Notes under the pieces: generated by a model
The model's input: only the letters and a program-made list of their open reading frames with translations
What the model was told of the DNA's origin: nothing
Databases searched by the model: none
Shown: piece by piece, positions 24,029 through 32,177 of the stretch
How positions within the stretch are numbered: position 1 is the first letter of the stretch
How the letters are laid out: the number at the start of each line of letters is the position of its first letter
Assembly (NCBI GenBank): GCA_050173345.1
Contig: JBFXKW010000002.1
Coordinates: forward strand, 186,001-250,000
From: SHWC01 sp050173345
GTDB taxonomy: Bacteria > Pseudomonadota > Alphaproteobacteria > UBA828
Length of the DNA stretch: 64,000 bases
Direction: 5' to 3'
Made by a program: the position numbers and the translations under genes

Positions 24029-25015
24029 ATGCTGAAGGGCTACCGCGTCCAGGAAGGCCGCTTGATCGTCGATGAGCTGGGGCCGGGCGACGCCTTGCCG
24101 CCGGACGTGGTGTGGCTCGACCTCATGCAGCCTTCGCCCGAGGAGCGTGCCAGCGTCGAGAACGGGCTCGGCATCGCGCTGCCGACCCGCGAGGAGATGC
24201 AGGAGATCGAGGTTTCGGCGCGCCTCTACCAGGAGGAGAACGCGCTCTTCATGACCGCGCTCGCACCCCTGCGCGCGGACACGCCGGAGCCCGACACCAC
24301 GCCGATCACCTTCATCCTGACGCCGACCTGCCTGATCACGCTGCGCCACGCCGAGCCCGCCTCGGTGCGCACCTTCATCTCGCGCATCCAGCGCCGGCCG
24401 CTCGCTTGCACGACGCCCGAGCGCGCGCTGTGCGGCCTCTTGGAGGCGATCACCGAGCGGATCGCCGACGTGCTGGAGTATGCCGCGGCCGAGCTCGACG
24501 CCGTGTCGCGCGAGGTCTTCGCCGCCCAGGGCACGCCGCCGGGTGCCAGGCGCAAGAAGGCGCGCGACCTCAACGAGGTGCTGCGCCGCATCGGGCGCGC
24601 CGGCGACCTGATCTCGAAGGTCAGGGAAAGCTTGGTCAGCCTCGCCCGCCTCGTCACCTTCCTGACCGCGGCGCTCAAGACCAGCCCGCGCAAGGGCCTG
24701 CGGCTCCGCCTCAAGACGCTGGCGCGCGATACCGCCTCGCTCAGCGACCAGGCCACCTTCGAATCCGGCAACGTGATCTTCCTGCTCGAGGCCACGCTCG
24801 GCATGATCAACATCGAGCAGAACGCGATCATCAAGACCTTCTCGGTCGCGGCCGTCGCGTTCCTGCCGCCGACCCTGATCGCCAGCATCTACGGCATGAA
24901 CTTCAAGTTCATGCCCGAGCTCGACTGGCCGCTCGGCTACGCCTTCGCGCTCGGCGTCATGCTGCTCTCCGCCGTCCTGCCGCTGCTCTACTTCAAGCGG
25001 AAGGGGTGGTTGTAG
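24029..25015 (+). CDS. corA: CorA-family magnesium/divalent cation transporter
   Basis: A 328-aa CorA-type channel. The ATG at 24029 is preceded by GGAGG. A large soluble N-terminal domain is followed by two C-terminal membrane helices. The selectivity signature YGMN lies near residue 288 between them, and the tail LLYFKRKGWL is typical. The acidic loop after GMN (FKFMPELDW) matches the MPEL loop of the family. It moves Mg2+ (or Co2+/Ni2+) into the cell as a pentamer. It is convergent with the CobW-like gene across a repeat. Confidence 0.95.
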   Translation: MLKGYRVQEGRLIVDELGPGDALPPDVVWLDLMQPSPEERASVENGLGIALPTREEMQEIEVSARLYQEENALFMTALAPLRADTPEPDTTPITFILTPTCLITLRHAEPASVRTFISRIQRRPLACTTPERALCGLLEAITERIADVLEYAAAELDAVSREVFAAQGTPPGARRKKARDLNEVLRRIGRAGDLISKVRESLVSLARLVTFLTAALKTSPRKGLRLRLKTLARDTASLSDQATFESGNVIFLLEATLGMINIEQNAIIKTFSVAAVAFLPPTLIASIYGMNFKFMPELDWPLGYAFALGVMLLSAVLPLLYFKRKGWL

Positions 25016-25047
25016 GCAGGCCGCTGCCGACACGCCGCCGCCTCCAT

Positions 25048-25188
25048 TCGTCATTGCCGGGCTTGACCCGGCAATCCAGCTCTCTTGAAGAAGCCTGGAT
25101 GCCCGGGTCAAGCCCGGGCATGACGAAGAAGGAATGCAAACGTCGTGCCGCCGCTCCTGGATGCCCCGCCTGCGCGGGGCATGACGAG
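25048..25188. repeat. Palindromic intergenic repeats, GGCTTGAC family (copy b, plus an extra half)
   Basis: A full unit carries GCCGGGCTTGACCCGGC near 25056-25072 and the inverted GCCCGGGTCAAGCCCGGGC near 25101-25119, ending ATGACGA. A second right-half-like unit (CTGGATGCCCCGCCTGCGCGG, then GGCATGACGA) follows to 25188. It lies between two convergent genes and could act as a bidirectional terminator. Confidence 0.8.
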
Positions 25189-25198
25189 ATAGCGTGCG

Positions 25199-26251
25199 TC
25201 AAGCCGCGGCGGCGCCGATGCGGTTGAAGGCGGCAAGCGAGCGTTCGATCAGGGCGGGATCTAAGTCGTCGACGATGAAGACGATGCGCGAGCGGCGCTC
25301 GTCGTCGGGCCAGGCGGCGAGGTGCATCGGCGGGTGGACGACGTGCTGCACGCCGTTGATGACGACCGGGGCCGCCGCGCCCTTGACGTTGAGGATGCCC
25401 TTGACGCGCAGCACGCGCTGGCCGTGCCGGTGCAGCAGCATGGTGAGCCAGATGCCGAACGCGGTCCAGTCGAGCGGCTCGTCGATGGTGACGACGAAGG
25501 AGCGGATATGCTCGTCATGCCGGTTCACGTCATGGGGGTGCTCGTCGTGCCCGTGCGGCGCGGCGGCGGCCTTGAGCGCTTCGAGGTCGAGCCAGTGCTT
25601 CACCTCGGCGGCCTTCCTGGACGGGTCGTAGACGTCGGCGCGCAGCACGCGGCGCACGTCGATCCTGCCGAAGCGCCCGATCATGTAGTCGGCGCTCGGG
25701 TTGATGCGCATCAGGCGCGCCTTGAGCGCCTCAACCTGGCTCGGCGCCACGAGGTCGCTCTTGGTGATGACGATGCGGTCGGCGACCGTGGCCTGGCGCA
25801 CGGACTCGACATGGCGGTCGAGCTGCTCCATGCCGTTGACCGCATCGACCGTGGTGATCACGCCGCCGAGCCGGTAGTGATAGCGCAGCACGGTATCCGA
25901 CATCAGGGTGAAGAGGATCGGCGTCGGATCGGCGAGGCCCGTGGTCTCGACCACCATGCGCTTGTAGCGCGGCACCTCGCCCCGTTCGCGCTTCGAGTTG
26001 AGCTCGAGGATCGCGCTCTTGAGGTCGTCGCGGATGGTGCAGCACAGACAGCCGCTCGACAGCAGCACGGTGTTCTCGTCCATCTTCTTGACGAGGAAAT
26101 GGTCGAGCCCGACCGCGCCGAATTCGTTGATCAGCACCGCGGCATCCTTGAGCGAGGGATGCCGCAGCATGTGGTTGAGCAGGGTCGTCTTGCCGCTGCC
26201 GAGGAAGCCGGTGACGACGAAGACGGGGATCAGGCGGCTATAGGCGACCAT
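25199..26251 (-). CDS. COG0523/CobW-family GTPase (metal chaperone type)
   Basis: A 350-aa G3E-family GTPase. Walker A is GFLGSGKT at 15-22, the metal-binding motif GCLCC is at 67-71, an ETTGLADPTP segment serves as switch II, and TKSD is the guanine-specificity motif. A His/Asp-rich stretch (HGHDEHPHDVNRHDEH) joins the GTPase domain to the CobW C-terminal domain. This composition is typical of zinc-transferring members (ZNG1-like) that hand metal to a client enzyme. It is the last gene of a leftward set after a small Cys-motif protein and a NodB-type deacetylase, which is a plausible metal-dependent client. Confidence 0.9.
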   Translation of the reverse strand: MVAYSRLIPVFVVTGFLGSGKTTLLNHMLRHPSLKDAAVLINEFGAVGLDHFLVKKMDENTVLLSSGCLCCTIRDDLKSAILELNSKRERGEVPRYKRMVVETTGLADPTPILFTLMSDTVLRYHYRLGGVITTVDAVNGMEQLDRHVESVRQATVADRIVITKSDLVAPSQVEALKARLMRINPSADYMIGRFGRIDVRRVLRADVYDPSRKAAEVKHWLDLEALKAAAAPHGHDEHPHDVNRHDEHIRSFVVTIDEPLDWTAFGIWLTMLLHRHGQRVLRVKGILNVKGAAAPVVINGVQHVVHPPMHLAAWPDDERRSRIVFIVDDLDPALIERSLAAFNRIGAAAA

Positions 26252-26269
26252 CTGCGCGGCGTGCTCGAA

Positions 26270-26608
26270 TCAATGCTCGACCGGCGGCGTGCTCTCCAGC
26301 CGCTCGATCAGCTCGGGGTCGAGCGGGTCGACCGCGCGGCCGCCGCATGATTCGACCGCGCGCCAGAGCTGCGGCAGGTTGACCACCACGTCGGAGGCGC
26401 CGCTGAAGCCGCGCACGACGTATTGCCCGCCGGTCCAGTCCTCGGCCTTGCAGGCATAGCGTTCGAGCACCCGGTTGAGCAGGCGCACCCGATAGGCGCG
26501 CTCCAGGAAGCGTTCGCGGCCGACCGAGACCTCGGCGTTGCGCGCCGCGTCGGTATCGGTCTCGGTCCAGTGCGGACCGTCCATCAGCGTGCCGCAGAGG
26601 CCGCACAT
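26270..26608 (-). CDS. 112-aa protein with N-terminal CGLCG motif
   Basis: A small cytoplasmic protein of unknown function (MCGLCGTLMDGPHWTETDTD). Cys2 and Cys5 form an N-terminal CxxC, with further Cys at 53 and 88 and a His at 13, so metal binding is possible. The remainder is mixed helix and strand (VRLLNRVLERYACKAEDWTGGQYVVRGFSGASDVVVNLPQLWRAVE). The start codon lies 18 nt upstream of nothing but the CobW-like gene, so the two are almost certainly co-transcribed. It is probably functionally linked to the GTPase, but the family's role is unknown to me. The GGAGGA site is 12 nt from the ATG, slightly far. Confidence 0.7.
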   Translation of the reverse strand: MCGLCGTLMDGPHWTETDTDAARNAEVSVGRERFLERAYRVRLLNRVLERYACKAEDWTGGQYVVRGFSGASDVVVNLPQLWRAVESCGGRAVDPLDPELIERLESTPPVEH

Positions 26609-26641
26609 CGGCTGCGCATTTCCTCCATCCCGGATGCCGCT

Positions 26642-26710
26642 TCCTCATCCTTCGACAAGCTCAGGATGAGGAAGCGGCCTAAATCTTCCCTCATGCTAAG
26701 CTTGTCGACC
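26642..26710. repeat. TTCGACAAGCTCAGGATGAGG-type palindromic repeat (copy 1)
   Basis: CTTCGACAAGCTCAGGATGAGG-like sequence (26650-26671) is followed after about 20 nt by its inverted form CCCTCATGCTAAGCTTGTCGA (26688-26708). The arms are imperfect. The same family occurs at 48576-48648. It sits between the deacetylase gene and the CGLCG gene, inside the presumed operon. Confidence 0.75.
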
Positions 26711-26810
26711 TCGCTTCGCCCGCCGAAGCGGGCTTCGCGAAGGCAGGAACATGAGGGGACGGCACAGAGCCTGCTATTCCATATGGTGAGGCTCCACTTT
26801 GCGCGCCACG

Positions 26811-27731
26811 CTATTTCTTCTTCTTGACCGCCTTCCCGGCCTTGACCGGGCCCTTGTAGGGGCTGCGCTTGGCGAAGTCGGCGGCGATCTCCTCGAAGGT
26901 GGACCACTTCACGCCGGGATGGCTCGACACGTAGGAGAAGATGCGCTCGAGCATGAGCAGCACCTGGGGCCTCCCTGAGATGTCGGGATGGATGGTGAAG
27001 GTGAACACCGCATAGTCCATCTCGCGATAGACCCAGTCGAACTGGTCACGCCACCAATCCTCGATGTCGCGCGGGTTGGTCCAGCCGCCGCTGTTCGGCA
27101 CCTTCTTCATGAACATGAGCGGCGGCAGGTCGTCGAGGTACCAGCTGCCCGGGATCTGCACGATCGGCACGGTGTGGCCGAACTCCATCGGCTCCATCCA
27201 GTGCTTCGGGTGCTTCGAGTAGTCGATCAGCTTCCACTTCTCGCCGACCCGCGTCCAATAGGGCGTGAAGTCGGTGTGCATCTGGCTGTGGTCGTACTTG
27301 ATGCCGCGGTCCATCAGGAGCTGGGGCGTCGCCTGGCTCATCTCCCACCACGGCGCGACATAGCCGACCGGCGGGCGGCCATAGAGCTTCGAGACCAGCG
27401 CATAGGTCTTGTCGAGGATCGCCTCCTCCTGCTCCGGCGTCATGGCGATCGGGTTCTCGTGGGTGTAGCCGTGCAGGCCGATCTCGTGGCCGGCGTCGGC
27501 CACCATCTTCATCTCCTTCGGGAACGACTCGATGGAATGGCCGGGGATGAACCAGCTCGTCCGCATGCCCATCTTGTCGAACAGCTTGAGGAGCCTCGGC
27601 GTGCCGACCTCGGCCGCGAAGATGCCGCGCGAGATGTCGCTCGGGCTCTCGCCGCCGGCATAGGAGCCGATCTGGCCGGCCACGGCATCGACATCGATGC
27701 CGACGCCGCAAAAGATCTCCTTCTTCGCCAT
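26811..27731 (-). CDS. NodB-homology polysaccharide deacetylase-family hydrolase
   Basis: A 306-aa carbohydrate-esterase-4-type protein. The first catalytic motif appears as GIDVDAV near the N-terminus. The metal motif HGYTHE (His-x3-His) follows HEIGL, and a later GSWYLDD/FTIHPDISGRP segment supplies the remaining active-site residues. The pattern is close to the PuuE/allantoinase-like and HpPgdA-type group, which deacetylate or open amide bonds on non-chitin substrates. There is no signal peptide, so it acts in the cytoplasm. The C-terminus is lysine-rich (KAGKAVKKKK). It heads a leftward set with the CGLCG protein and the COG0523 GTPase. Confidence 0.88.
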   Translation of the reverse strand: MAKKEIFCGVGIDVDAVAGQIGSYAGGESPSDISRGIFAAEVGTPRLLKLFDKMGMRTSWFIPGHSIESFPKEMKMVADAGHEIGLHGYTHENPIAMTPEQEEAILDKTYALVSKLYGRPPVGYVAPWWEMSQATPQLLMDRGIKYDHSQMHTDFTPYWTRVGEKWKLIDYSKHPKHWMEPMEFGHTVPIVQIPGSWYLDDLPPLMFMKKVPNSGGWTNPRDIEDWWRDQFDWVYREMDYAVFTFTIHPDISGRPQVLLMLERIFSYVSSHPGVKWSTFEEIAADFAKRSPYKGPVKAGKAVKKKK

Positions 27732-27892
27732 GTATACCTCCCTGGGTGGCGCGGATGCACGAGATTAGGCCATCGGCACGCGCCCCCGCAACCGTCACCC
27801 GACCCCGGCGGCTCTCGGCAACGCACGGAAACGCCAGCGGATTTTTCCTCGATTTGCTGCCATCATCGCCCCTCTACGACCGAGGGGCTGCG

Positions 27893-29599
27893 GTGCTGAG
27901 ACGGATCCGGCTGGCATCGGGACTGGTGCTGTTCTTCTACGTCGGCACGCACCTGTTGAACCACGCGCTCGGGCTCGGCTCGCTCGGCGCGCTCGATGCC
28001 GGCCGCGACGTCTTCCTCGCCTTCTGGCGGAACTGGCCCGGCACCGTGCTACTCTACGGCGCGCTGCTCACCCATCTCGCGCTGGCGCTCTATGCCCTCT
28101 ACCAGAGGCGCTCGCTCAGGCTGAAGCCGCTCGAGGCGGCGCAGCTCCTGCTCGGGTTCGCCATCCCGTTCCTGCTCGTCGAGCACGCGCTCGGCACGCG
28201 CCTGCTGCACGAGCTCTACGGCGTCACCGACAACTACGTCTATGTCGTGCTGGTGCTCTGGGTGTTCGCGCCGGTGATCGGCGTCGTGCAGAACGTCTTC
28301 CTGGTCGTCGCCTGGACGCATGGCTGCATCGGCATGCACTACTGGCTCAAGCTCAAGCCGTGGTTCCCGCGCTGGGCGCCCCTGCTCTTCCTGCTCGCGG
28401 TGCTGCTGCCGGTCTGCGCGATCCTCGGCTTCGTCGCGACCGGGCGCGAGGTCAGCCTGCTCTACGCGCAGCCCATGTGGTTCTCCGAGATGTCGATGGC
28501 GATCAACCTGCCTGGCGAGGAGGCGGTCGCCCTCGCCAAGCACTGGACCGTGATCGGCCGCTATATCATGGCCGGGCTGATCGCGGCCGTGCTGGCGGCG
28601 CGCGGCGTCCGCTTCCTCATCGAGCACCGGCGCCGCCACGTCATGCTCAGCTACCCGGACGGCAGGCGGGTCGACATCGCGCCCGGCGTCACCGTGCTGG
28701 AGGCGAGCCGGCAGGCCGGCATCCCGCACGCCTCGGTGTGCGGCGGGCGCGGCCGCTGCTCGACCTGCCGGGTGCGCTGTGGCCGGGGCATCGAGCATCT
28801 GCCGCCGCCCTCGCCCGAGGAGGCGCGCGTGCTCCAGCGCGTCGGCGCGCCGGAGAACGTGCGGCTCGCCTGCCAGATCCGCCCGGACCACGATCTCGAG
28901 ATCACGCCGCTGCTGGCGCCAGGCGTCGGGCCCAAGGCGGCGTGGCGCCAGCCCTCCTACGCGCAGGGCAGGGAACGCGAAATCTGCGTGCTGTTCGCCG
29001 ACATCCGCTCGTTCACCCGCTTCAGCGAGACCCGGCTGCCCTATGACGTGGTGTTCGTGCTCAACCGCTATTTCCGCAGCATGGGCGAGGCCATCGAGAC
29101 CAGCGGCGGCCATATCGACAAGTTCATCGGCGATGGCGTGATGGCGCTGTTCGGCACCGACAGCGGGCCCGAGGAGGCATCGCGGCGGGCGCTTGCCGCC
29201 GCGCGCGCCATGGGCGTCGCGCTCGACGAGCTCAACCGCTCGCTCGCGCATGACCTGCCCGAGCCGATCCGCATCGGCATCGGCGTCCATCTCGGGCCGG
29301 TCATCCTCGGCGAGATCGGCTTCGGCCGGACCACCTCGCTGACCGCGATCGGCGATTCGGTGAACACCGCGTCGCGGCTCGAATCGGCGACCAAGGAGTT
29401 CGACTGCCAGCTCATCGTCTCGGAGGCGCTGGTGATGCGCGCCGGGCTCGACCTCTCGGCCTTTCCCCATCGCGAGATCGAGCTGCGCGGCCGTGCCGCG
29501 CCGCTCGGCGTGCGGGCGATCCGCCACGCCGCCGAGCTGCCCGAGATCGAACTGCCGCCGCTCCGCCGACGCCGGCGCGCCGCCGACGAGGCAGCTTGA
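27893..29599 (+). CDS. Membrane adenylate cyclase with histidine-rich anchor and 2Fe-2S ferredoxin domain
   Basis: A 568-aa class III cyclase making cAMP. The GTG at 27893 with GAGGGG upstream starts the first helix. Residues 8-240 form about six membrane helices with many histidines in or near them (His20, 24, 61, 98, 106, 143, 149). This resembles the succinate-dehydrogenase cytochrome-b-like anchor known from S. meliloti CyaC. Residues 250-345 are a 2Fe-2S ferredoxin domain with Cys283, Cys289, Cys292 and Cys327. Residues 362-540 are the cyclase domain with metal Asp370 and Asp414, ATP-selecting Lys410 and Asp488, and transition-state Asn491/Arg495. All catalytic residues are present. A redox- or quinone-sensing role is inferred. 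Confidence 0.9.
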   Translation: MLRRIRLASGLVLFFYVGTHLLNHALGLGSLGALDAGRDVFLAFWRNWPGTVLLYGALLTHLALALYALYQRRSLRLKPLEAAQLLLGFAIPFLLVEHALGTRLLHELYGVTDNYVYVVLVLWVFAPVIGVVQNVFLVVAWTHGCIGMHYWLKLKPWFPRWAPLLFLLAVLLPVCAILGFVATGREVSLLYAQPMWFSEMSMAINLPGEEAVALAKHWTVIGRYIMAGLIAAVLAARGVRFLIEHRRRHVMLSYPDGRRVDIAPGVTVLEASRQAGIPHASVCGGRGRCSTCRVRCGRGIEHLPPPSPEEARVLQRVGAPENVRLACQIRPDHDLEITPLLAPGVGPKAAWRQPSYAQGREREICVLFADIRSFTRFSETRLPYDVVFVLNRYFRSMGEAIETSGGHIDKFIGDGVMALFGTDSGPEEASRRALAAARAMGVALDELNRSLAHDLPEPIRIGIGVHLGPVILGEIGFGRTTSLTAIGDSVNTASRLESATKEFDCQLIVSEALVMRAGLDLSAFPHREIELRGRAAPLGVRAIRHAAELPEIELPPLRRRRRAADEAA

Positions 29600-29710
29600 T
29601 CGCCGCCGCCCCACCGTACCGTGCCGTCTTGAAGCCGTGCCAAGGAATGTCTTTCCTATCATCCCGAGCACCGGCACAATAGGCAGACGAAACAAAGGGC
29701 TGGGACGGCA

Positions 29711-30979
29711 ATGAAGAGCGGCAACCGGAAAGTCTGCCGAGCTGCGCTCGCGTGGTCCGGGCTCGGGACGGCACTCGTCGCGATCCTCATGCTGATGGCC
29801 GGGCCGGCCGCGGCAAGCTTCGAGACCGGCGCGCAGGCCTACCTCCAGGGTGACTACAAGACCGCGCTCACCGAATGGCGGCCGCTCGCCGAAGCGGGCA
29901 ACGCCTCGGCGCAGTTCGGCCTGGGCCTCGCCTACGAGAACGGCCGCGGCGTCGAGAAGGACATCGCCGAGGCCGCGAAGTGGTACCGGAAAGCCGCCGA
30001 CCTCGGCCTCGCCGACGCACAGTTCAACCTGGGCAATCTCTATCTCGCCGGCAACGGCGTTCCCAAGGATCTCGCGGAGGCCGCCAAGCTGTTCCGCGCC
30101 GCCGCCAACCAGGGCATGCCGCACGCCCAGGTCAATCTCGGCTATTCCTACGAGACCGGCGCGGGCGTCGAGCAGGACGCCAAGACCGCGGTGAGCTGGT
30201 ATCGGCGTGCCGCGGAGCAGAATTTCGGCCCGGCGCAATACTATCTCGGCGCCGCCTATGAGCGCGGCGTCGGCGTCGAGAAGGACCTGAAGCAGGCCGC
30301 GACCTGGTACGCGCGCGCCACCGAGCAAGGCATCGGCAACGCCGAGCAGCGCCTCGCGCTGCTGCGCCAGCAGGGCATCGAGCCGGAGACCGCGACCGAC
30401 GGCGCCGACGGCGCCAGCGCGGCGGCCGAGCCGGCAGGCACCGAGGCATCGGCGCCCGAGAAGGCCGAGGCCGCCGCCGCGCCGGCCACGAGCGAGAAGG
30501 CCGAACCGCAACCCGCACCGGCCGAGGCTAAAAAGCCCGAGCCGGCACCGGCGCCGGCCGAGGCCAAGAAACCGGACACGCCGCCCGACAAGCCCGCCGA
30601 GACGGCCGCGCCGAAGACAGCCGTAGCGCCCGTCCAGAAGCCCACCGAGGCACCGAAGGAGAAGCCGCCCGAGCAGCCGGCGAAGGCGGAGCCGAGCAAG
30701 GCGCCGCAGACGCAGACCGCCTCGCTCGGCGGCCAGTACCGGATTCGCCTGGCCTCCTATCGCGACTCCGCCGGCGCCGAGGCCGGCTGGCGCATCCTGA
30801 GCAAGAAGCACGCAGGCGTGCTCGGCGCGCTCTCGCACGACATCGCAAGGGCCGATCTCGGCGAGAAGGGCATCTTCTATCGCCTGGAGGCCGGGCCCTT
30901 CGCCTCGGCCGACGCCGCCAAGGCCGCCTGCACCGAGATCACCAAACGCGGCGATGGCTGCACGACGGTCGCGCCATAG
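29711..30979 (+). CDS. Exported Sel1-repeat protein with C-terminal SPOR domain
   Basis: A 422-aa envelope protein. Residues 1-36 are a signal sequence or anchor (LVAILMLMAGPAAAS). About four Sel1-type TPR repeats follow (for example SAQFGLGLAYENGRGVEKDIAEAAKWYRKAA), spaced 36 residues. A low-complexity linker of about 100 residues rich in Ala, Pro, Glu and Lys then leads to a SPOR domain from about residue 337 (YRIRLASYRDSAGAEAGWRIL). SPOR domains bind denuded peptidoglycan at division sites, so a role in cell-wall remodelling or division is likely. It lies 48 nt upstream of the mla-like operon but is probably a separate unit. Confidence 0.88.
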   Translation: MKSGNRKVCRAALAWSGLGTALVAILMLMAGPAAASFETGAQAYLQGDYKTALTEWRPLAEAGNASAQFGLGLAYENGRGVEKDIAEAAKWYRKAADLGLADAQFNLGNLYLAGNGVPKDLAEAAKLFRAAANQGMPHAQVNLGYSYETGAGVEQDAKTAVSWYRRAAEQNFGPAQYYLGAAYERGVGVEKDLKQAATWYARATEQGIGNAEQRLALLRQQGIEPETATDGADGASAAAEPAGTEASAPEKAEAAAAPATSEKAEPQPAPAEAKKPEPAPAPAEAKKPDTPPDKPAETAAPKTAVAPVQKPTEAPKEKPPEQPAKAEPSKAPQTQTASLGGQYRIRLASYRDSAGAEAGWRILSKKHAGVLGALSHDIARADLGEKGIFYRLEAGPFASADAAKAACTEITKRGDGCTTVAP

Positions 30980-31027
30980 TCCGCGTGACGATGACGGCCG
31001 GGCGCGAACGGCACGAGCGCTGACGCG

Positions 31028-32176
31028 GTGACTTCACCCGACGTCGATCAGCGGGATGGGTGGCTCAACGTCCACGAGGAAGCCGGCATGCTGACCGTCG
31101 AGGCCGGCGGCCGCTGGAACATCGCGACCGCCCAGCGCTTCGAGCGGACCTTCGACAGGCTCGGCGCGTTCAAGGGCAAGCAAGCGCGGCTCGACCTCGG
31201 CGCGGTGGAGAGCCTCGACACCGCGGGCGCCTTCCTGCTGCACCGGCTCACCGACCAGCTCAAGGCGGGCGGGGTCGCGGTCGAAGTCCTCAAGCTGAGC
31301 GAGGCGCAGGAAGCGCTCATCACGCGCGTCGCGCATCTCGAGCCCAAGGTCGAGATCGAGCCGCGGCGGCGCAACCCGCTGGTGGTCATCCTCGAGCGCA
31401 TCGGCCGGGGCGTCGCCGACGTCGTCAAGGAGCTCCAGGAAGGGCTCTCGTTCCTCGGCCGGATCGTGGTCTCGTTCCTGTGGCTGCTGCGCCATCCGCA
31501 CCGGCTGCGCGTGCGCGCCGTCGTCTATCACATGGAGCAGTCGGGGCTGAACGCGGTCCCCATCGTCGCGCTGATCGCCTTCCTGATCGGCGTGGTGATC
31601 GCCTATCAGGGCTCGCTCCAGCTCACCCAGTTCGGCGCCCAGATCTTCGTCGTCGACCTGGTCGCGGTATCGGTGCTGCGCGAGCTCGGCATCCTCCTGA
31701 CCGCGATCATCGTGGCCGGCCGCTCGGGCAGCGCCTATACCGCCCAGATCGGCGCGATGCGGATCAACGAGGAGGTCGATGCCATGCGCACGATCGGCCT
31801 CGACCCGATGCAGGTGCTGGTGCTGCCGCGCGTGATCGCGCTGATGATCACCCTGCCGCTGCTCGGCTTCATCGCCGACATCATGGGGCTGATCGGCGGC
31901 GCGGTGATGGCGAACATCGAGCTCGGCATCTCGCCGGGCGCCTTCGTCGAGCGGCTCGGCGACGCCTTCTCGCCCTGGTCGCTCGGCGTCGGGCTGATCA
32001 AGGCGCCGGTCTTCGCCGGGATCATCGCGCTGACCGGCTGCTATATGGGCATGAAGGTCTCGGGCAGCGCCGAGAGCGTCGGGCTCTACACCACCCGGGC
32101 GGTGGTGCACGGCATTTTCGCGGTTATCGTGGTGGACGCGATCTTTTCGGTGTTCTTTGCGTATATTGGGATCTGA
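31028..32176 (+). CDS. mlaE: MlaE-type lipid transport permease with fused N-terminal STAS domain
   Basis: The inner-membrane permease of an Mla-type system that moves phospholipids between the membranes. The 382-aa protein starts at a GTG. Residues 1-110 are a STAS domain (LNVHEEAGMLTVEAGGRW ... SLDTAGAFLLHRL), the role played by the separate protein MlaB in E. coli. The permease part follows with 5-6 helices and the family motifs LRELGILLTAIIVAGRSGSAYTAQIGAM and EEVDAMRTIGLDP. It is followed 1 nt later by mlaF. The permease and STAS fusion is common in alphaproteobacteria. Confidence 0.93.
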   Translation: MTSPDVDQRDGWLNVHEEAGMLTVEAGGRWNIATAQRFERTFDRLGAFKGKQARLDLGAVESLDTAGAFLLHRLTDQLKAGGVAVEVLKLSEAQEALITRVAHLEPKVEIEPRRRNPLVVILERIGRGVADVVKELQEGLSFLGRIVVSFLWLLRHPHRLRVRAVVYHMEQSGLNAVPIVALIAFLIGVVIAYQGSLQLTQFGAQIFVVDLVAVSVLRELGILLTAIIVAGRSGSAYTAQIGAMRINEEVDAMRTIGLDPMQVLVLPRVIALMITLPLLGFIADIMGLIGGAVMANIELGISPGAFVERLGDAFSPWSLGVGLIKAPVFAGIIALTGCYMGMKVSGSAESVGLYTTRAVVHGIFAVIVVDAIFSVFFAYIGI

Positions 32177-32177
32177 G

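Noticed and set aside
24993..25202. A 69-codon minus-strand frame between corA and the COG0523 gene
   Set aside because: It is a translation of the GGCTTGAC repeat (MPGLDPGI-type peptides), a well-known false gene product.
28049..30838. A 929-codon frame on the minus strand opposite the cyclase and Sel1 genes
   Set aside because: It has low-complexity Arg/Leu/Gly repeats that mirror the Ala/Pro/Glu linker of the Sel1 protein, with no motif and no ribosome site.
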